DNA of 64,000 nucleotides, from contig NZ_JAPFCC010000001.1 of the NCBI RefSeq assembly GCF_025562715.2, positions 2,808,501 to 2,872,500 of the forward strand. Direction: 5' to 3'. The notes under the pieces are model-generated. The model was not told the origin of the DNA. It made no database searches and was given only the letters and a program-made list of their open reading frames with translations. The DNA is from Endozoicomonas gorgoniicola. GTDB lineage: Bacteria; Pseudomonadota; Gammaproteobacteria; Pseudomonadales; Endozoicomonadaceae. Made by a program: the position numbers and the translations under genes. This document shows positions 25,649 to 34,474 of the stretch, one piece after another; positions within the stretch are counted from its first letter, which is position 1; every line of letters begins with the position of its first letter.

Positions 25649-26353
25649 TCAGCGCTCCAGCAACATGAAAGTGGCAGGATACACTTTATGAGGTCCCAGA
25701 GTTTGATTATGCAGAACCTTCCAGCCAGAAGACCGGGTGATATCCAGCCAGGTCTCTGCGGTTTCCGGATAATCGTATTGACGGATATGAGCCATGATAG
25801 GGGAAAGCCAGTCAGAACGGATGCCCTGCTTTATAAAATACTGTTCCAGCCCCTGCGTGTACTCATCAAACTTCAGATCCGGAGGGATCATAATATCTGT
25901 CAGGATAAAGGCGCACTGGTCAGGAGCCTGTTGATAGAGTTTTGAAAAAAACTGACGCTTTTTCTGTTCATTACCATGATGAACGGCAAAGGCACTGTAG
26001 ATAAGATTGGGCGTTGAAGGAATCTCAGGTATCCCAAGAAACAAATCCCGACAGAATTGCTGACTCCTGATATGGCTGCGTTCCAGCAACTCAGAGGCCA
26101 TCGCCAGTGCATTATCAGCCAGATCAATACCAAAATAGTATTCCAGTTGCACCGATCGGGTCATCTCAGGAATGAGCAGACTATTACCACAGCCAAAGTC
26201 GACCATGGTCACTGATGAATTTTTGTAACGATCCTGAATAAATAACTGTGCAGCGGCAAGCAACTCATGATGGCCCATGAGGTTGTTATCGACCGCCCAC
26301 TGGTAGGCATTCCACTGATCTTTAAAAACCGAAGTGACCTCATCTCTTGACAT
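25649..26353 (-). CDS. Class I SAM-dependent methyltransferase
   Basis: 234 residues from the ATG at 26353 (AGG about 9 bp upstream); a GTG three codons earlier is possible. The Rossmann-type SAM site is VDFGCGNSLLIPEM (motif I) with YYFGIDLADNAL (acidic residue after strand 2), and PNLIYSAFAVHH as a motif IV-like segment. The substrate cannot be told from sequence; small-molecule methyltransferases look like this. It stands alone between aspS and the type III chaperone pair. Confidence 0.8.
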   Translation of the reverse strand: MSRDEVTSVFKDQWNAYQWAVDNNLMGHHELLAAAQLFIQDRYKNSSVTMVDFGCGNSLLIPEMTRSVQLEYYFGIDLADNALAMASELLERSHIRSQQFCRDLFLGIPEIPSTPNLIYSAFAVHHGNEQKKRQFFSKLYQQAPDQCAFILTDIMIPPDLKFDEYTQGLEQYFIKQGIRSDWLSPIMAHIRQYDYPETAETWLDITRSSGWKVLHNQTLGPHKVYPATFMLLER

Positions 26354-26446
26354 CACAGACACCTGTTAACCCAGATAGAGCATTTAATGTAGCAAAACTC
26401 AGGGTTAACAGGTCAACGCTCAGGGCAGAGGCTTGCAGGAGTCGAC

Positions 26447-28051
26447 TCAGACCGGACTTCTACGACTTATGTCCGCTTCGGCCTGCTGACCTTCATCCAG
26501 AGACCTGGCCGTTTCTTCAGGGATAGTGGCAAAGTCCTGCAGGGCGTCAGCAAAGGTCTGCTTCTGAAGCTGTTCGGTCTGAACGACCGCTTCCTTCCCG
26601 TCTTCAAGATGACCCTCTTTGGCAGCCTGAGTCGCTTCGCCCTGCTCCATCTGCGCCTGCAGCCAGAGTCCGGCGAAAATCAGAGGGTTTTTGGCTCCCT
26701 CAAATGACAGATTGTCTCCTCCGAAGGTCGACGCCGCCGGATTTATCTGTTCCTCTTCGGACAGTTCTTCTGGTGAGGAGACGGACGGCTTATCCAGAAC
26801 ACTTTGCAGGACAATGGCTAAACCTTCATCAAAGGCGGGACGCTCAGGTGGCTGAGCAGTGGCTTTGGTTTTATCAATCTCTTTCTTCGGCGGCTCGCTA
26901 CTGGCAACCGGAGTTTCACTTAGCTCGGCTGGCGTTTTGTTCAGGGCCGCCTGAAGTTTATCGGAGTCGATACTCCCGAATACCGCCTTCAAAATAGCGG
27001 CCTCTCTGGGTGGCAGGAAAGAAAGTTGTGACTTATACAATTCGCCTTCCAGCAGATTGTCAGCTCTCTGTGTTTCCTGCCTGCGGGCTGATTTATCAAG
27101 ATCTCTGGAAAGGTCTTTTTGTGCTTTCAGACGTGTTTCTTCACGACGGACATCCAGGGTGGCCTCTTTTGTTGCTTCCTTAGCTTTCTCAGCTTTCTCT
27201 TCACCGGTATCCAGTGCTTCATTATCAAACCGTTGCCTTACCTGGCCTACCAGACTGCCTACATTCACCAGCTCTTCCTGAACAACGCTGAGAGCCCTGT
27301 GGTAGGAAACGATAGTGGCCTTATCGGTTGTGTTCAAACCCAGCAGCTGCTTTACATCCTGTTGTAACCCTGAAATGCCCTCTTCAGCACTGGCAATTTT
27401 GTGTTCCAGCAATGATAACTCCACGTTGAGCCTGGCAATATCAGCACTGCGGTTGACACCGGATGCCTGCTCGTCTTTAGCGTTGGCAAGCTGATGCTCT
27501 TTCAGGCTTTTGGTCAGACGCTTTTTAGCCAGACTGCTCGTATAATCACTCAGCTGATCATTTTTTTCCTGAATGTTCTCCTGACGTTCCTGTATACGAG
27601 CCTGAACAGTCAGTATTTTTTTTGCTTTACTCGCCTTGTCTGATTGTGCCTGCTGATTACTACTAAATGCCTGACTGATCGACTGCATGGAGGCGACGGC
27701 CACCAACTCATCAACAAAACCCTTAATCATTAAAAACAGGGTATCGGTATCGTTCAGATAGACATCAGATGCATCAATTTTCAGGTTATTGCGAATATTG
27801 CTCAACCGTGCGTCAATTTGAGCATCCAGTGACTGACTGACAAATTCTTCAACAGTCACTTTAACAGCTTCTGGTTTCGGTAGATTGGCGGATACATTGG
27901 CTGGGCCAGTGGAGCCACTGGTACTGGAAACTGAATTCGTACCGCTATAGCCCTGAGAAACCTGGTTGGATGAAGGAGTCCCACTCGTTTGACCGCTTGC
28001 TGGCGTTTGACCGTTGTTGCCAACCCCACTCCCTGTGTTTACTGGATTCAT
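26447..28051 (-). CDS. Coiled-coil protein paired with a type III secretion chaperone (candidate secreted substrate)
   Basis: 534 residues with no signal peptide. The first roughly 60 residues are Ser/Thr/Gly/Asn-rich and disordered, typical of type III export signals. A long helical, charged coiled-coil region (about 125-340) follows, with a Pro/Glu-rich linker and a helical C terminus. A mild hydrophobic stretch lies at about 105-125. It starts in a 4-bp overlap (ATGA) with the upstream SycD-like chaperone gene, the classic arrangement of chaperone and cognate substrate. I do not recognise the family. A translocator-like protein or an effector is possible; lack of clear transmembrane helices argues against a pore-forming translocator. 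Confidence 0.6.
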   Translation of the reverse strand: MNPVNTGSGVGNNGQTPASGQTSGTPSSNQVSQGYSGTNSVSSTSGSTGPANVSANLPKPEAVKVTVEEFVSQSLDAQIDARLSNIRNNLKIDASDVYLNDTDTLFLMIKGFVDELVAVASMQSISQAFSSNQQAQSDKASKAKKILTVQARIQERQENIQEKNDQLSDYTSSLAKKRLTKSLKEHQLANAKDEQASGVNRSADIARLNVELSLLEHKIASAEEGISGLQQDVKQLLGLNTTDKATIVSYHRALSVVQEELVNVGSLVGQVRQRFDNEALDTGEEKAEKAKEATKEATLDVRREETRLKAQKDLSRDLDKSARRQETQRADNLLEGELYKSQLSFLPPREAAILKAVFGSIDSDKLQAALNKTPAELSETPVASSEPPKKEIDKTKATAQPPERPAFDEGLAIVLQSVLDKPSVSSPEELSEEEQINPAASTFGGDNLSFEGAKNPLIFAGLWLQAQMEQGEATQAAKEGHLEDGKEAVVQTEQLQKQTFADALQDFATIPEETARSLDEGQQAEADISRRSPV

Positions 28052-28557
28052 GATGTCTGACTCCTTCCTGACTGATTCACCAGATAATGTTTTAGTTGTT
28101 TTGCCTGTTTCTTTTCTTCGTCCCAGTCTTTGCTGACTTTCAACCTTTTAATGGCTTCTGCAAGGGCTTTTTTCGCCAGCTTTCGATTTTTGAGGCTTAT
28201 GAAGCACTCTGTCATGCAGAGTGATGGCCTTGGATCCTGTTTATCGAGCCGCTCTGCATAGGACAGAGCCGGAATTGCATCGGCATAATGCTTCAACTGA
28301 TAAAGGCAGTAACCAATGGCAAGAAAATAGCGGGCATTCCAGTGGTCAAGCATTGCAAGGTATCGAAATACCCTGAGCGCCTCGGCATAATGCCCTATAT
28401 CAAAATGGCCATAGCCCAGCGTATACATGGCTTCCATCTGCTCGGAATTTACCTGCCTGAGCTTTCCCAGGGTCCCCCCCTGCTTTAAATAGGAAAGCCA
28501 CTCCCCCGGGCTGGCTTCAGATTCTGTTGGCTTATCACCAGAGACCGGCCTGTCCAT
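28048..28557 (-). CDS. SycD/LcrH/IpgC-type type III secretion chaperone (TPR)
   Basis: 169 residues. The core has three TPR motifs: MEAMYTLGYGHFDIGHYAEALRVF, WNARYFLAIGYCLYQLKHYADAI and PRPSLCMTECFISLKNRKLAKKAL. This arrangement, with LGYxxFxxGxYxxAxxxF opening, is the hallmark of class II chaperones that bind translocators before secretion. Cytoplasmic. The stop overlaps the start of the coiled-coil gene, its likely partner. No secretion apparatus genes are in the window, so this is an orphan pair here. Upstream DNA is AT-rich and shared with a divergent porin gene. Confidence 0.85.
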   Translation of the reverse strand: MDRPVSGDKPTESEASPGEWLSYLKQGGTLGKLRQVNSEQMEAMYTLGYGHFDIGHYAEALRVFRYLAMLDHWNARYFLAIGYCLYQLKHYADAIPALSYAERLDKQDPRPSLCMTECFISLKNRKLAKKALAEAIKRLKVSKDWDEEKKQAKQLKHYLVNQSGRSQTS

Positions 28558-28818
28558 GCCTTATCACCACTATTTATATTTTCCAGCCATTATTGAACTC
28601 ATTATAAACATTCGTAATTTATAGAGGTTTAGCCATTAGTCCGACGCATAAAAATAAAAAGAAACAAAAAATTATTTTTTTATTATTTATCGTAATTTGC
28701 AAAAAAACAGATCACTGTTTTACTGAACTACTCAGATGCCAAAATCACTAACACACGGGCGGCGATAAGCTTAATCAAAAATAATGAAGCGCCCGCTCTA
28801 TCTCAGGAGCACTTCTCA

Positions 28819-30303
28819 ATGAAACTTGCCGTTTCATGTGCGACAAGTACCGTAGTTCTTTTGACTGCCTTGAGCTCATTATGCGCACGCCCTTTACAGG
28901 CTGCAGATGATCTCTACGAGCCTGAAAACAACGACCATCATTTATCCCTGAAACTGCGTAATTATTACCAGGATCGTCAGCTTAGAGACTTCAGCAAATA
29001 CTACTACGAAGAATCACCTGACCACTCGCTTCGCAAAGTTAAAACCCATAACAAACAACGGGGCTGGGGTCAGGGGCTGGAAATCAATTTCGAATCAGCC
29101 TGGCTGGGAAGCAATAGCGCTGCAATAGGCTTCGATGCGTCGCTTTATGGCGGTTTAAAGCTGATTGGTAATAAAAACGAATATGGGACAACAATATTAA
29201 AAGAGGAGCCACTCGTTTTTAATGAATACAAAGGGCTCTTCACCTCCAGGCAGGACAGCTACACCAGGCTGGGGCAGATTTACCTTAAAGGTATGGCTGG
29301 TCAGAAGAGAATGAACATTAAAGGGAAAGCCGGCTGGATTCCCATTGAAAAACCTCTGCTAAATACCTACTACCGTTTGACCCCGACACGCTTTCAGGGA
29401 GCAATGGCAGAGGCAGAAGTAGGCGATTTTGAGTTTTACGGCGCGTGGACCGACAGAGTTTCCATTTACAACCATGACAAAATGGAAAAATTCACCGGTT
29501 TAAAACCAGGCAGGGAAGGACGTGACAAAAAATTCGAAGCCATTGACCACATCTACACCATGGGCGGGTCGTATAACCATGAGTCAGGACTGGGATCTGA
29601 TCTGGCCTATGCCGAAAGTGAGTCCTACCTGAAGCTGTATCACGCCAACTTAAATTACACCTTTCTGTTGGATGACCAGACCTCCCTCCTTCTGGAAGGG
29701 CAGTATTACAAGGGTGAAGAAAACGGCAACAAATGGAAATCCGACGATAAAACGTTTGGAGGTTTTGACAAAGACGCCAACCTTTATAACTTAAACGCCA
29801 GACTGACCTTCGACATGCTGTCATTTATGGCCTCTTACAGTCAGGTAGAAGCGAAAAAGAATGGCGCTCTCGGCGAGTTTGATTTTCATCTGGCCTACGA
29901 CTCTGGTCGTGATTACGATGAAATAGGCTTTCGAACCAAACGTCAGATTTCCGCCTTTAATCACAATGGCGAATCCGTCTGGCAGGCGGGTGTCTCCTAT
30001 GCTTTCGACAATCTGGGCTTGCCCGGCTTATCCATGGGTTACACCTACACAGCAGGTAACGATATAGAAGCTACCAACAAGCCTGACTACACCGATAAAT
30101 ACAAAGAAAAAGAACACAACCTACAGCTGGGCTATGCCTTCCAGCAAAAAGCTTTGAAGGGCCTGAGCGTCACTGTGCTCTACGCACAGTATGAAGGAGA
30201 TAAAGAGCTGAGCGAGATGAAAAATGAAGATAAAAAAGACTATCGATATGAAGGTAAAACGGATTTAAGAGTATTCGTAGACTACACTCTCAGTGTTTTC
30301 TAA
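28819..30303 (+). CDS. OprD-family outer membrane porin
   Basis: 494 residues. A signal peptide ending PLQAADD is followed by LSLKLRNYYQDRQL and WGQGLEINFESAW, the standard start of OprD-type porins, then alternating aromatic strands and GDFEFYGAWTDRVS. It ends in the barrel-type strand DLRVFVDYTLSVF with a terminal Phe. Family members are monomeric 18-strand channels for amino acids, peptides or aromatic acids; the substrate here is unknown. CAGGAG lies close upstream of the ATG. A second porin follows at 30535, probably a paralogue. Confidence 0.82.
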   Translation: MKLAVSCATSTVVLLTALSSLCARPLQAADDLYEPENNDHHLSLKLRNYYQDRQLRDFSKYYYEESPDHSLRKVKTHNKQRGWGQGLEINFESAWLGSNSAAIGFDASLYGGLKLIGNKNEYGTTILKEEPLVFNEYKGLFTSRQDSYTRLGQIYLKGMAGQKRMNIKGKAGWIPIEKPLLNTYYRLTPTRFQGAMAEAEVGDFEFYGAWTDRVSIYNHDKMEKFTGLKPGREGRDKKFEAIDHIYTMGGSYNHESGLGSDLAYAESESYLKLYHANLNYTFLLDDQTSLLLEGQYYKGEENGNKWKSDDKTFGGFDKDANLYNLNARLTFDMLSFMASYSQVEAKKNGALGEFDFHLAYDSGRDYDEIGFRTKRQISAFNHNGESVWQAGVSYAFDNLGLPGLSMGYTYTAGNDIEATNKPDYTDKYKEKEHNLQLGYAFQQKALKGLSVTVLYAQYEGDKELSEMKNEDKKDYRYEGKTDLRVFVDYTLSVF

Positions 30304-30534
30304 TACTGCTCCCGGGCATAAACGCCTGACAACCTTATAGATTTAATCCGGGTCACGACCCTGTTATTAAACGTCTCTGATATTTTTTACATCTGCCGGT
30401 TGCAATTTGAACTGCGGTTGTAGAAAATCTTCGATGACCCTATGGGGAGATTCGATGTACTTCGTCCAAGAGCTGTATAAAAGGATGAAGGAGTCAGGGT
30501 CACAAATAAAATAAACACAGCAAGGAAAAACTTA

Positions 30535-31824
30535 ATGAAACTCACACAACTGAGCGCACTCAGTGCCGCCATCATGCTGGCTACAACTGCCCAGGCCAAC
30601 TCTTTTGTTGACGATTCCAGTCTGAATATCGAATTACGCACTCATTTCCATGATCGTGCTAAAGAAGGCCACAAAAACAGTAAAGATTATGACGAAAGAA
30701 GCTCGCAATGGGCTCAGGCTATCAGGGCTGACTTTTCATCCGGCTACTTCGAAAATATTGTTGGCATCGACATCAATGCTTACTACGCCCTTAAGCTCGG
30801 CGCATCCAACGTAGATGGCTACACAAACCCCGGCGTTCTTCCAGTTGATGCTAAAGGCGACTCCAGCAGTTACGGCAAAACCGGCTATGCCATCAAGTTC
30901 AACCTGATGGATATGGGTGTACTAAAGTACGGTCGCATGCAACTGGACACTCCTCTGATTAACGATTCAGACAGCCGCGCATTGCCGAGCATGAGCGAAG
31001 CTTTCTATGGTGACTTTGCCTATGAAGGACTCAAGACTCATGTAGTATGGGCAACCAAAGCTAACGCAAAAACAAAATCTGGCTTTGTTGACTACATGGC
31101 CGAGGATAAAAAGAAAGCGGACAATAAAGAGCCTGTGAAAGCGATCGGAGCCTCTTATGACTTTGGCAATGGTCTTGGCTTGAGTGCCGACTACGCAACC
31201 CAGGATGATTTTGCCAAAAAATACCTGACTGAAGTAACCTATGCCACGGACATTAGCGGTATGGGATTAGGGTTCGCTGCTCAGTATGCCAAATACTCAA
31301 ACATTGGATACGCCAAGGATAAGCATGTAAGTAATGGCTACAGTGACGACAGCATTAACGCCTGGGGCATTAAAGTAGATGCCAGTATCCAACAAGCAAC
31401 ATTTGGTTTAGCTTATACCAAAGTTGAAGATTCCGACCTTGGAAAATTCAACAATAACTGGGGAGGTGAGGCCATGGATGGTAATGATGATACCGGATAT
31501 TTTGGCTATAACTCCATTCAGTACAGCGACTTTAACGCAAGAGCTCAAAAAGCAATCGGCTTAAGCGCAGGTTATGATTTTGCAGGTATTGTCGACGGTC
31601 TAAGTGCAGATGCCATCTACGTCACCTCCGACTTCAAAAACAGCGCAGGTAATAAGCAGGACGAAAAAGAATATAACTTCAGACTGAAATATGCTTTCCC
31701 GCAAGTTGAAGGTCTCAGCGCCCAACTCCGCTACGCCAAAAACACCAAAGAAAATGATGGTCATAAAGACACCGTCACAAGTGACACCCGTGTCATCCTG
31801 AAGTACAACGTTGCCGTTTTCTAA
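30535..31824 (+). CDS. OprD-family outer membrane porin
   Basis: 429 residues with signal peptide MKLTQLSALSAAIMLATTAQA. The mature start (SSLNIELRTHFHDR) and SSQWAQAIRADFSSGYF match the OprD pattern, with DMGVLKYGRMQLDTPLINDSDSRALPSMSEAFYGD, the conserved loop near the eyelet, and a terminal strand VILKYNVAVF. AAGGA precedes the ATG. It may pair with the upstream porin gene, but 231 bp separate them. Two hairpins follow, the second a good terminator. Confidence 0.85.
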   Translation: MKLTQLSALSAAIMLATTAQANSFVDDSSLNIELRTHFHDRAKEGHKNSKDYDERSSQWAQAIRADFSSGYFENIVGIDINAYYALKLGASNVDGYTNPGVLPVDAKGDSSSYGKTGYAIKFNLMDMGVLKYGRMQLDTPLINDSDSRALPSMSEAFYGDFAYEGLKTHVVWATKANAKTKSGFVDYMAEDKKKADNKEPVKAIGASYDFGNGLGLSADYATQDDFAKKYLTEVTYATDISGMGLGFAAQYAKYSNIGYAKDKHVSNGYSDDSINAWGIKVDASIQQATFGLAYTKVEDSDLGKFNNNWGGEAMDGNDDTGYFGYNSIQYSDFNARAQKAIGLSAGYDFAGIVDGLSADAIYVTSDFKNSAGNKQDEKEYNFRLKYAFPQVEGLSAQLRYAKNTKENDGHKDTVTSDTRVILKYNVAVF

Positions 31825-31855
31825 ATCCCTTGTCGTCATTGCTAAAATGACAACC

Positions 31856-31871
31856 GGCACCTTCGGGTGCC
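31856..31871 (+). other. Small stem-loop after the porin gene
   Basis: GGCACC-TTCG-GGTGCC, a stable UUCG tetraloop hairpin 32 bp after the porin stop. There is no U-tract. It may protect the mRNA 3' end. Confidence 0.5.
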
Positions 31872-31919
31872 ACCTTATGAAGTAAAAATGATCATGAAGT
31901 AAAACGAACCAAAAAAGAA

Positions 31920-31950
31920 GGGAGGCCAAATGCCTCCCTTTTGTTTTTTG
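31920..31950. terminator. Bidirectional rho-independent terminator between the porin and HU genes
   Basis: Stem GGGAGGC/GCCTCCC with a 5-nt loop, followed by TTTTGTTTTTT on the + strand and preceded by an A-rich run that is a U-tract on the minus strand. It can end the porin transcript and the convergent HU transcript. Confidence 0.85.
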
Positions 31951-31968
31951 TTTACCTGAGCAGACAAA

Positions 31969-32310
31969 CTAAGCCAGGGCGTACTCCTTGAGCTTCTTTA
32001 ATGGCCGAACCTTAACCTGCGTGGTGGCTGGTTTAGCTGGCACATCCATAAGCTCACCCGGCCGGAAAGGATTAGGAACACCCTTACGGGCTTTCTGGGC
32101 GGGTTTTTTCTTGGTAACAATTTTCAACAGTCCGGGAAGAGTAAACTCTCCACACCCCCGTTTTTTAACATGACGCTCAACGAGGTCACTGAGTTCCTCA
32201 AAAACGGCTCCGACTTCTTTCCTGGTCAGCCCCGTATTGTCAGCAATTTCAGCGATAATCTGGGTTTTGCTGTATCGATCCTTGATAGCTGAGGCTTTTT
32301 TACCTGTCAT
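31969..32310 (-). CDS. HU-family DNA-binding protein
   Basis: 113 residues from the ATG at 32310, which has AGGAG about 10 bp upstream; a longer frame adds 15 non-conserved residues. The HU/IHF fold is seen as YSKTQIIAEIADNTGLTRKEVGAVFEELSDLVERHV, then GEFTLPGLLKIVTKKKPA and a basic KVRPLKKLKEYA tail. It differs from classical 90-residue HU by extra N- and C-terminal basic stretches, as in the longer HU-like proteins of many marine gammaproteobacteria. A nucleoid-associated protein that bends DNA. Confidence 0.88.
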   Translation of the reverse strand: MTGKKASAIKDRYSKTQIIAEIADNTGLTRKEVGAVFEELSDLVERHVKKRGCGEFTLPGLLKIVTKKKPAQKARKGVPNPFRPGELMDVPAKPATTQVKVRPLKKLKEYALA

Positions 32311-32917
32311 GCTGTTAGTCTCCTGATGGTTATCCCTGTACAAACACTGCGGCATTTCGCTGCAGTTTATTATCTGCCACTACACCAGGCTGATGTGCTT
32401 CCTGAGGAGAACCAAAAACACCTGTAAATGCACTTCGGATCACTCCTCTTTTCTCTGAAAGCCTTAAATACCAGTGTTTTGATGCTTTCAGGACATCTAA
32501 ATCCACTATACCAACAGTATTTTTTATCTGCGAGCATTTTTTCAACAATTATTTATGACATAAAAGTCAAGCCTGCCAAGGCGTACAAAGCCATTGAGGT
32601 CAAAAACGTATCAGGTTACATTAACGAAAAAAGGTGTAATAATCAGTCTTTGAGTCTGAGCTTTCCATGTACTTTCTTTTGCTCTGTTTGTGCAGATAGA
32701 AAGGTACAAAAAAATGAGAAGCAGCCTGGTTGCTTTTCAGGCTGATTAAAAAATAAAGTCGTTGTTTAGCTGCATGGATTACCTGTTATCTGGAATCAGT
32801 CACTTAATCCTGATGTTACCAGAGAGGTTCAATCCAATATTTTCAGTTTTTAACTATAACAACTTGCAGGCGGATTCATGGTTTATGTCACCCGCCTGAT
32901 ATAAAAAGGGAACTGCC
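32311..32917. other. 607-bp intergenic region without a supported gene
   Basis: Holds the HU promoter region and a hairpin at 32722-32744 (CAGCCTG/CAGGCTG, 9-nt loop) with a T-rich run on its minus-strand 3' side. A 105-codon open frame at 32428-32745 on the + strand shows no family features or ribosome site and is not called. Nothing else is seen. Confidence 0.5.
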
Positions 32918-33514
32918 TTGAAACATCTCAAATTTATCCATGCCCTGGCCGGACTTCTGGGACTGATTGTTCTGGTGATTGACGGTCGACTCATTGCTGC
33001 TGCCATCCACCAGATGCTGCCCGCTTCCACGCCGGTTTTCCTGTTATTGATAGCGACTCTGATTCACTTTTGTCTGGGAAGCTATCTGACCGTTTATCGC
33101 TGCAAACTGAAAGTGGTCCAGCTGCTGTCAGCGCTGGTGCTGATTGCAGCATCCGTTCTGCCTGCTCTGGCGATTTTTGGGCAAACACTGGTCACTATGC
33201 CTTTGATCGTCATGCTGATCTGTGTCGGGGTCGCACTGCATGTACTGATTAACCTGAAGTCTTTTAATCCGGTCAGCCCAATGGAACACCAGGATACTGA
33301 CCGGGAAACCGGTACCGTAAAATGGTTTAATGTCACCAAAGGGTTTGGTTTCATTACCCGTGACCAGGGCGACGACGTGTTTGTTCACTATCGCGCTATT
33401 CGGGGAGAAGGCCATCGTACACTGTCCGAAGGCCAGCGAGTCGAATTTGTAGTGGTAGATAAAGACAAGGGCTTGCAGGCTGAAGATGTGATTGCTGCCC
33501 GCAAAGGCCGTTAA
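32918..33514 (+). CDS. Membrane protein with C-terminal cold-shock domain
   Basis: 198 residues. Four hydrophobic segments fill about residues 5-115, and a full cold-shock domain follows (about 130-198): TGTVKWFNVTKGFGFITRDQGDDVFVH has the RNP1 and RNP2 motifs (KGFGFI, DVFVH). The start is TTG with AAGGGA upstream. A nucleic-acid-binding module would be held at the cytoplasmic face of the inner membrane. Related membrane/cold-shock fusions occur next to proS-HIT-slyX genes in pseudomonads; the function is unknown. A strong terminator follows. Confidence 0.82.
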   Translation: MKHLKFIHALAGLLGLIVLVIDGRLIAAAIHQMLPASTPVFLLLIATLIHFCLGSYLTVYRCKLKVVQLLSALVLIAASVLPALAIFGQTLVTMPLIVMLICVGVALHVLINLKSFNPVSPMEHQDTDRETGTVKWFNVTKGFGFITRDQGDDVFVHYRAIRGEGHRTLSEGQRVEFVVVDKDKGLQAEDVIAARKGR

Positions 33515-33532
33515 CCCACCAGCGCCAATCAC

Positions 33533-33578
33533 ACGGGTAAAAAAACACCGGAGACTAATCCGGTGTTTTTTTACCCGT
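33533..33578. terminator. Bidirectional rho-independent terminator
   Basis: A 19-bp perfect stem (ACGGGTAAAAAAACACCGG and its complement) with an 8-nt loop. It contains A-runs on the left arm and T-runs on the right, so it can terminate both the cold-shock gene and the convergent slyX transcript. Confidence 0.88.
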
Positions 33579-33600
33579 ACTGTAAAGGGCTATTAAGAAA

Positions 33601-33804
33601 TTAATAATGCGGAGGCGGCGCTTCGTCCGAGTCACCCTCCACATCACCCGCAACCACTTCCTGCATCTGCTTCTTCAACTGCTCAACCTGCAGCTTCAGC
33701 TGATCAATTTCCTGTTGCTGGCGAGTCACTACATCATTCAGTTGAGCGACCGTATCTTCCTGAAAGCTCATCTGCGTCTGCAGTTCAATTAACTCATCTT
33801 TCAT
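33601..33804 (-). CDS. slyX: SlyX family protein
   Basis: 67 residues, the normal size. A single coiled coil (ELIELQTQMSFQEDTVAQLNDVVTRQQQEIDQLKLQVEQL) is followed by an acidic stretch and the terminal PPPHY that marks the family. Its biochemical role is unknown despite its wide distribution. It follows the HIT gene in the same direction, 26 bp apart. Confidence 0.92.
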   Translation of the reverse strand: MKDELIELQTQMSFQEDTVAQLNDVVTRQQQEIDQLKLQVEQLKKQMQEVVAGDVEGDSDEAPPPHY

Positions 33805-33830
33805 GACTAGCTCCCGGTTCAGGCGAACAC

Positions 33831-34247
33831 TTAACCAAATCGGGCGAACAGAGGCTGAAACTTTTCACGCATCTCAGCCAGCTCATTGTCGGAATACGGT
33901 TGGGCTGGCGCCTTGCCCCATACAGGCTCAGGCCAGGCCGCATCATTCTGTTTGCGAACAACATGGTGCATGTGCAGCTGTCGCACCTTGTTACCCAGTG
34001 CCGCAACATTCATCTTGTCCGCTTCGAACAGATCGTTCATATAGCGGGACAGGATACCAGACTCAAGAGCCATCTGAATCTGCAATTCATCCACCAGTTG
34101 AAACAGTTCCTCAATTTCCGTTACACGAGGTACCAGAATACACCACGGATAGGTGGCGTCATTCATCAACAGAACACGGCACAACGGCAGGTCACCCAGT
34201 ACTACGCAGTCTTTTTCCAATTGAGGGTCCAACGGAAATTCTTCCAT
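33831..34247 (-). CDS. HIT-family nucleotide-binding protein
   Basis: 138 residues from the ATG at 34247 with GGAG 7-8 bp upstream; a GTG at 34280 would add 11 residues. The protein has VVLGDLPLCRVLLMNDATYPWCILVPR and the histidine-rich active site QLHMHHVVRKQNDAAWPEPVWGK, the form found in pseudomonad homologues. HIT proteins hydrolyse or transfer nucleotide phosphates through the central histidine. Probably co-transcribed with slyX and divergent from proS. Confidence 0.88.
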   Translation of the reverse strand: MEEFPLDPQLEKDCVVLGDLPLCRVLLMNDATYPWCILVPRVTEIEELFQLVDELQIQMALESGILSRYMNDLFEADKMNVAALGNKVRQLHMHHVVRKQNDAAWPEPVWGKAPAQPYSDNELAEMREKFQPLFARFG

Positions 34248-34429
34248 TACAGGCTCCGAAGTCAGTACAAACCGGCACACTATATCTGACCTGTTGCAGG
34301 CTGAAAACCGTATTCATGCAGGTAAAGATGAAAAAAACGCCGGCAGACCGTAAAATACCGCTTTTTGAATGTCGACAGCTCTGCCAGTGACCGTGAAAGT
34401 TTGCTGGCAGGGAGCCTTCCGAACATGAA

Positions 34430-34444
34430 AAGTCCGACAGGCTC
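34430..34444. repeat. Solitary copy of the IS1182-type terminal repeat
   Basis: AAGTCCGACAGGCTC matches the right end of the IS at 2052-2066 exactly over 15 bp, with no transposase near it. It lies 30 bp before the proS start codon, so it forms part of the proS leader or promoter. Confidence 0.7.
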
Positions 34445-34474
34445 ACAGCGTCGTTAAAGAGGATATTCGCACAC

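Noticed and set aside
32428..32745. 105-codon + strand ORF
   Set aside because: No ribosome site, no family features, low-complexity C terminus overlapping a hairpin.
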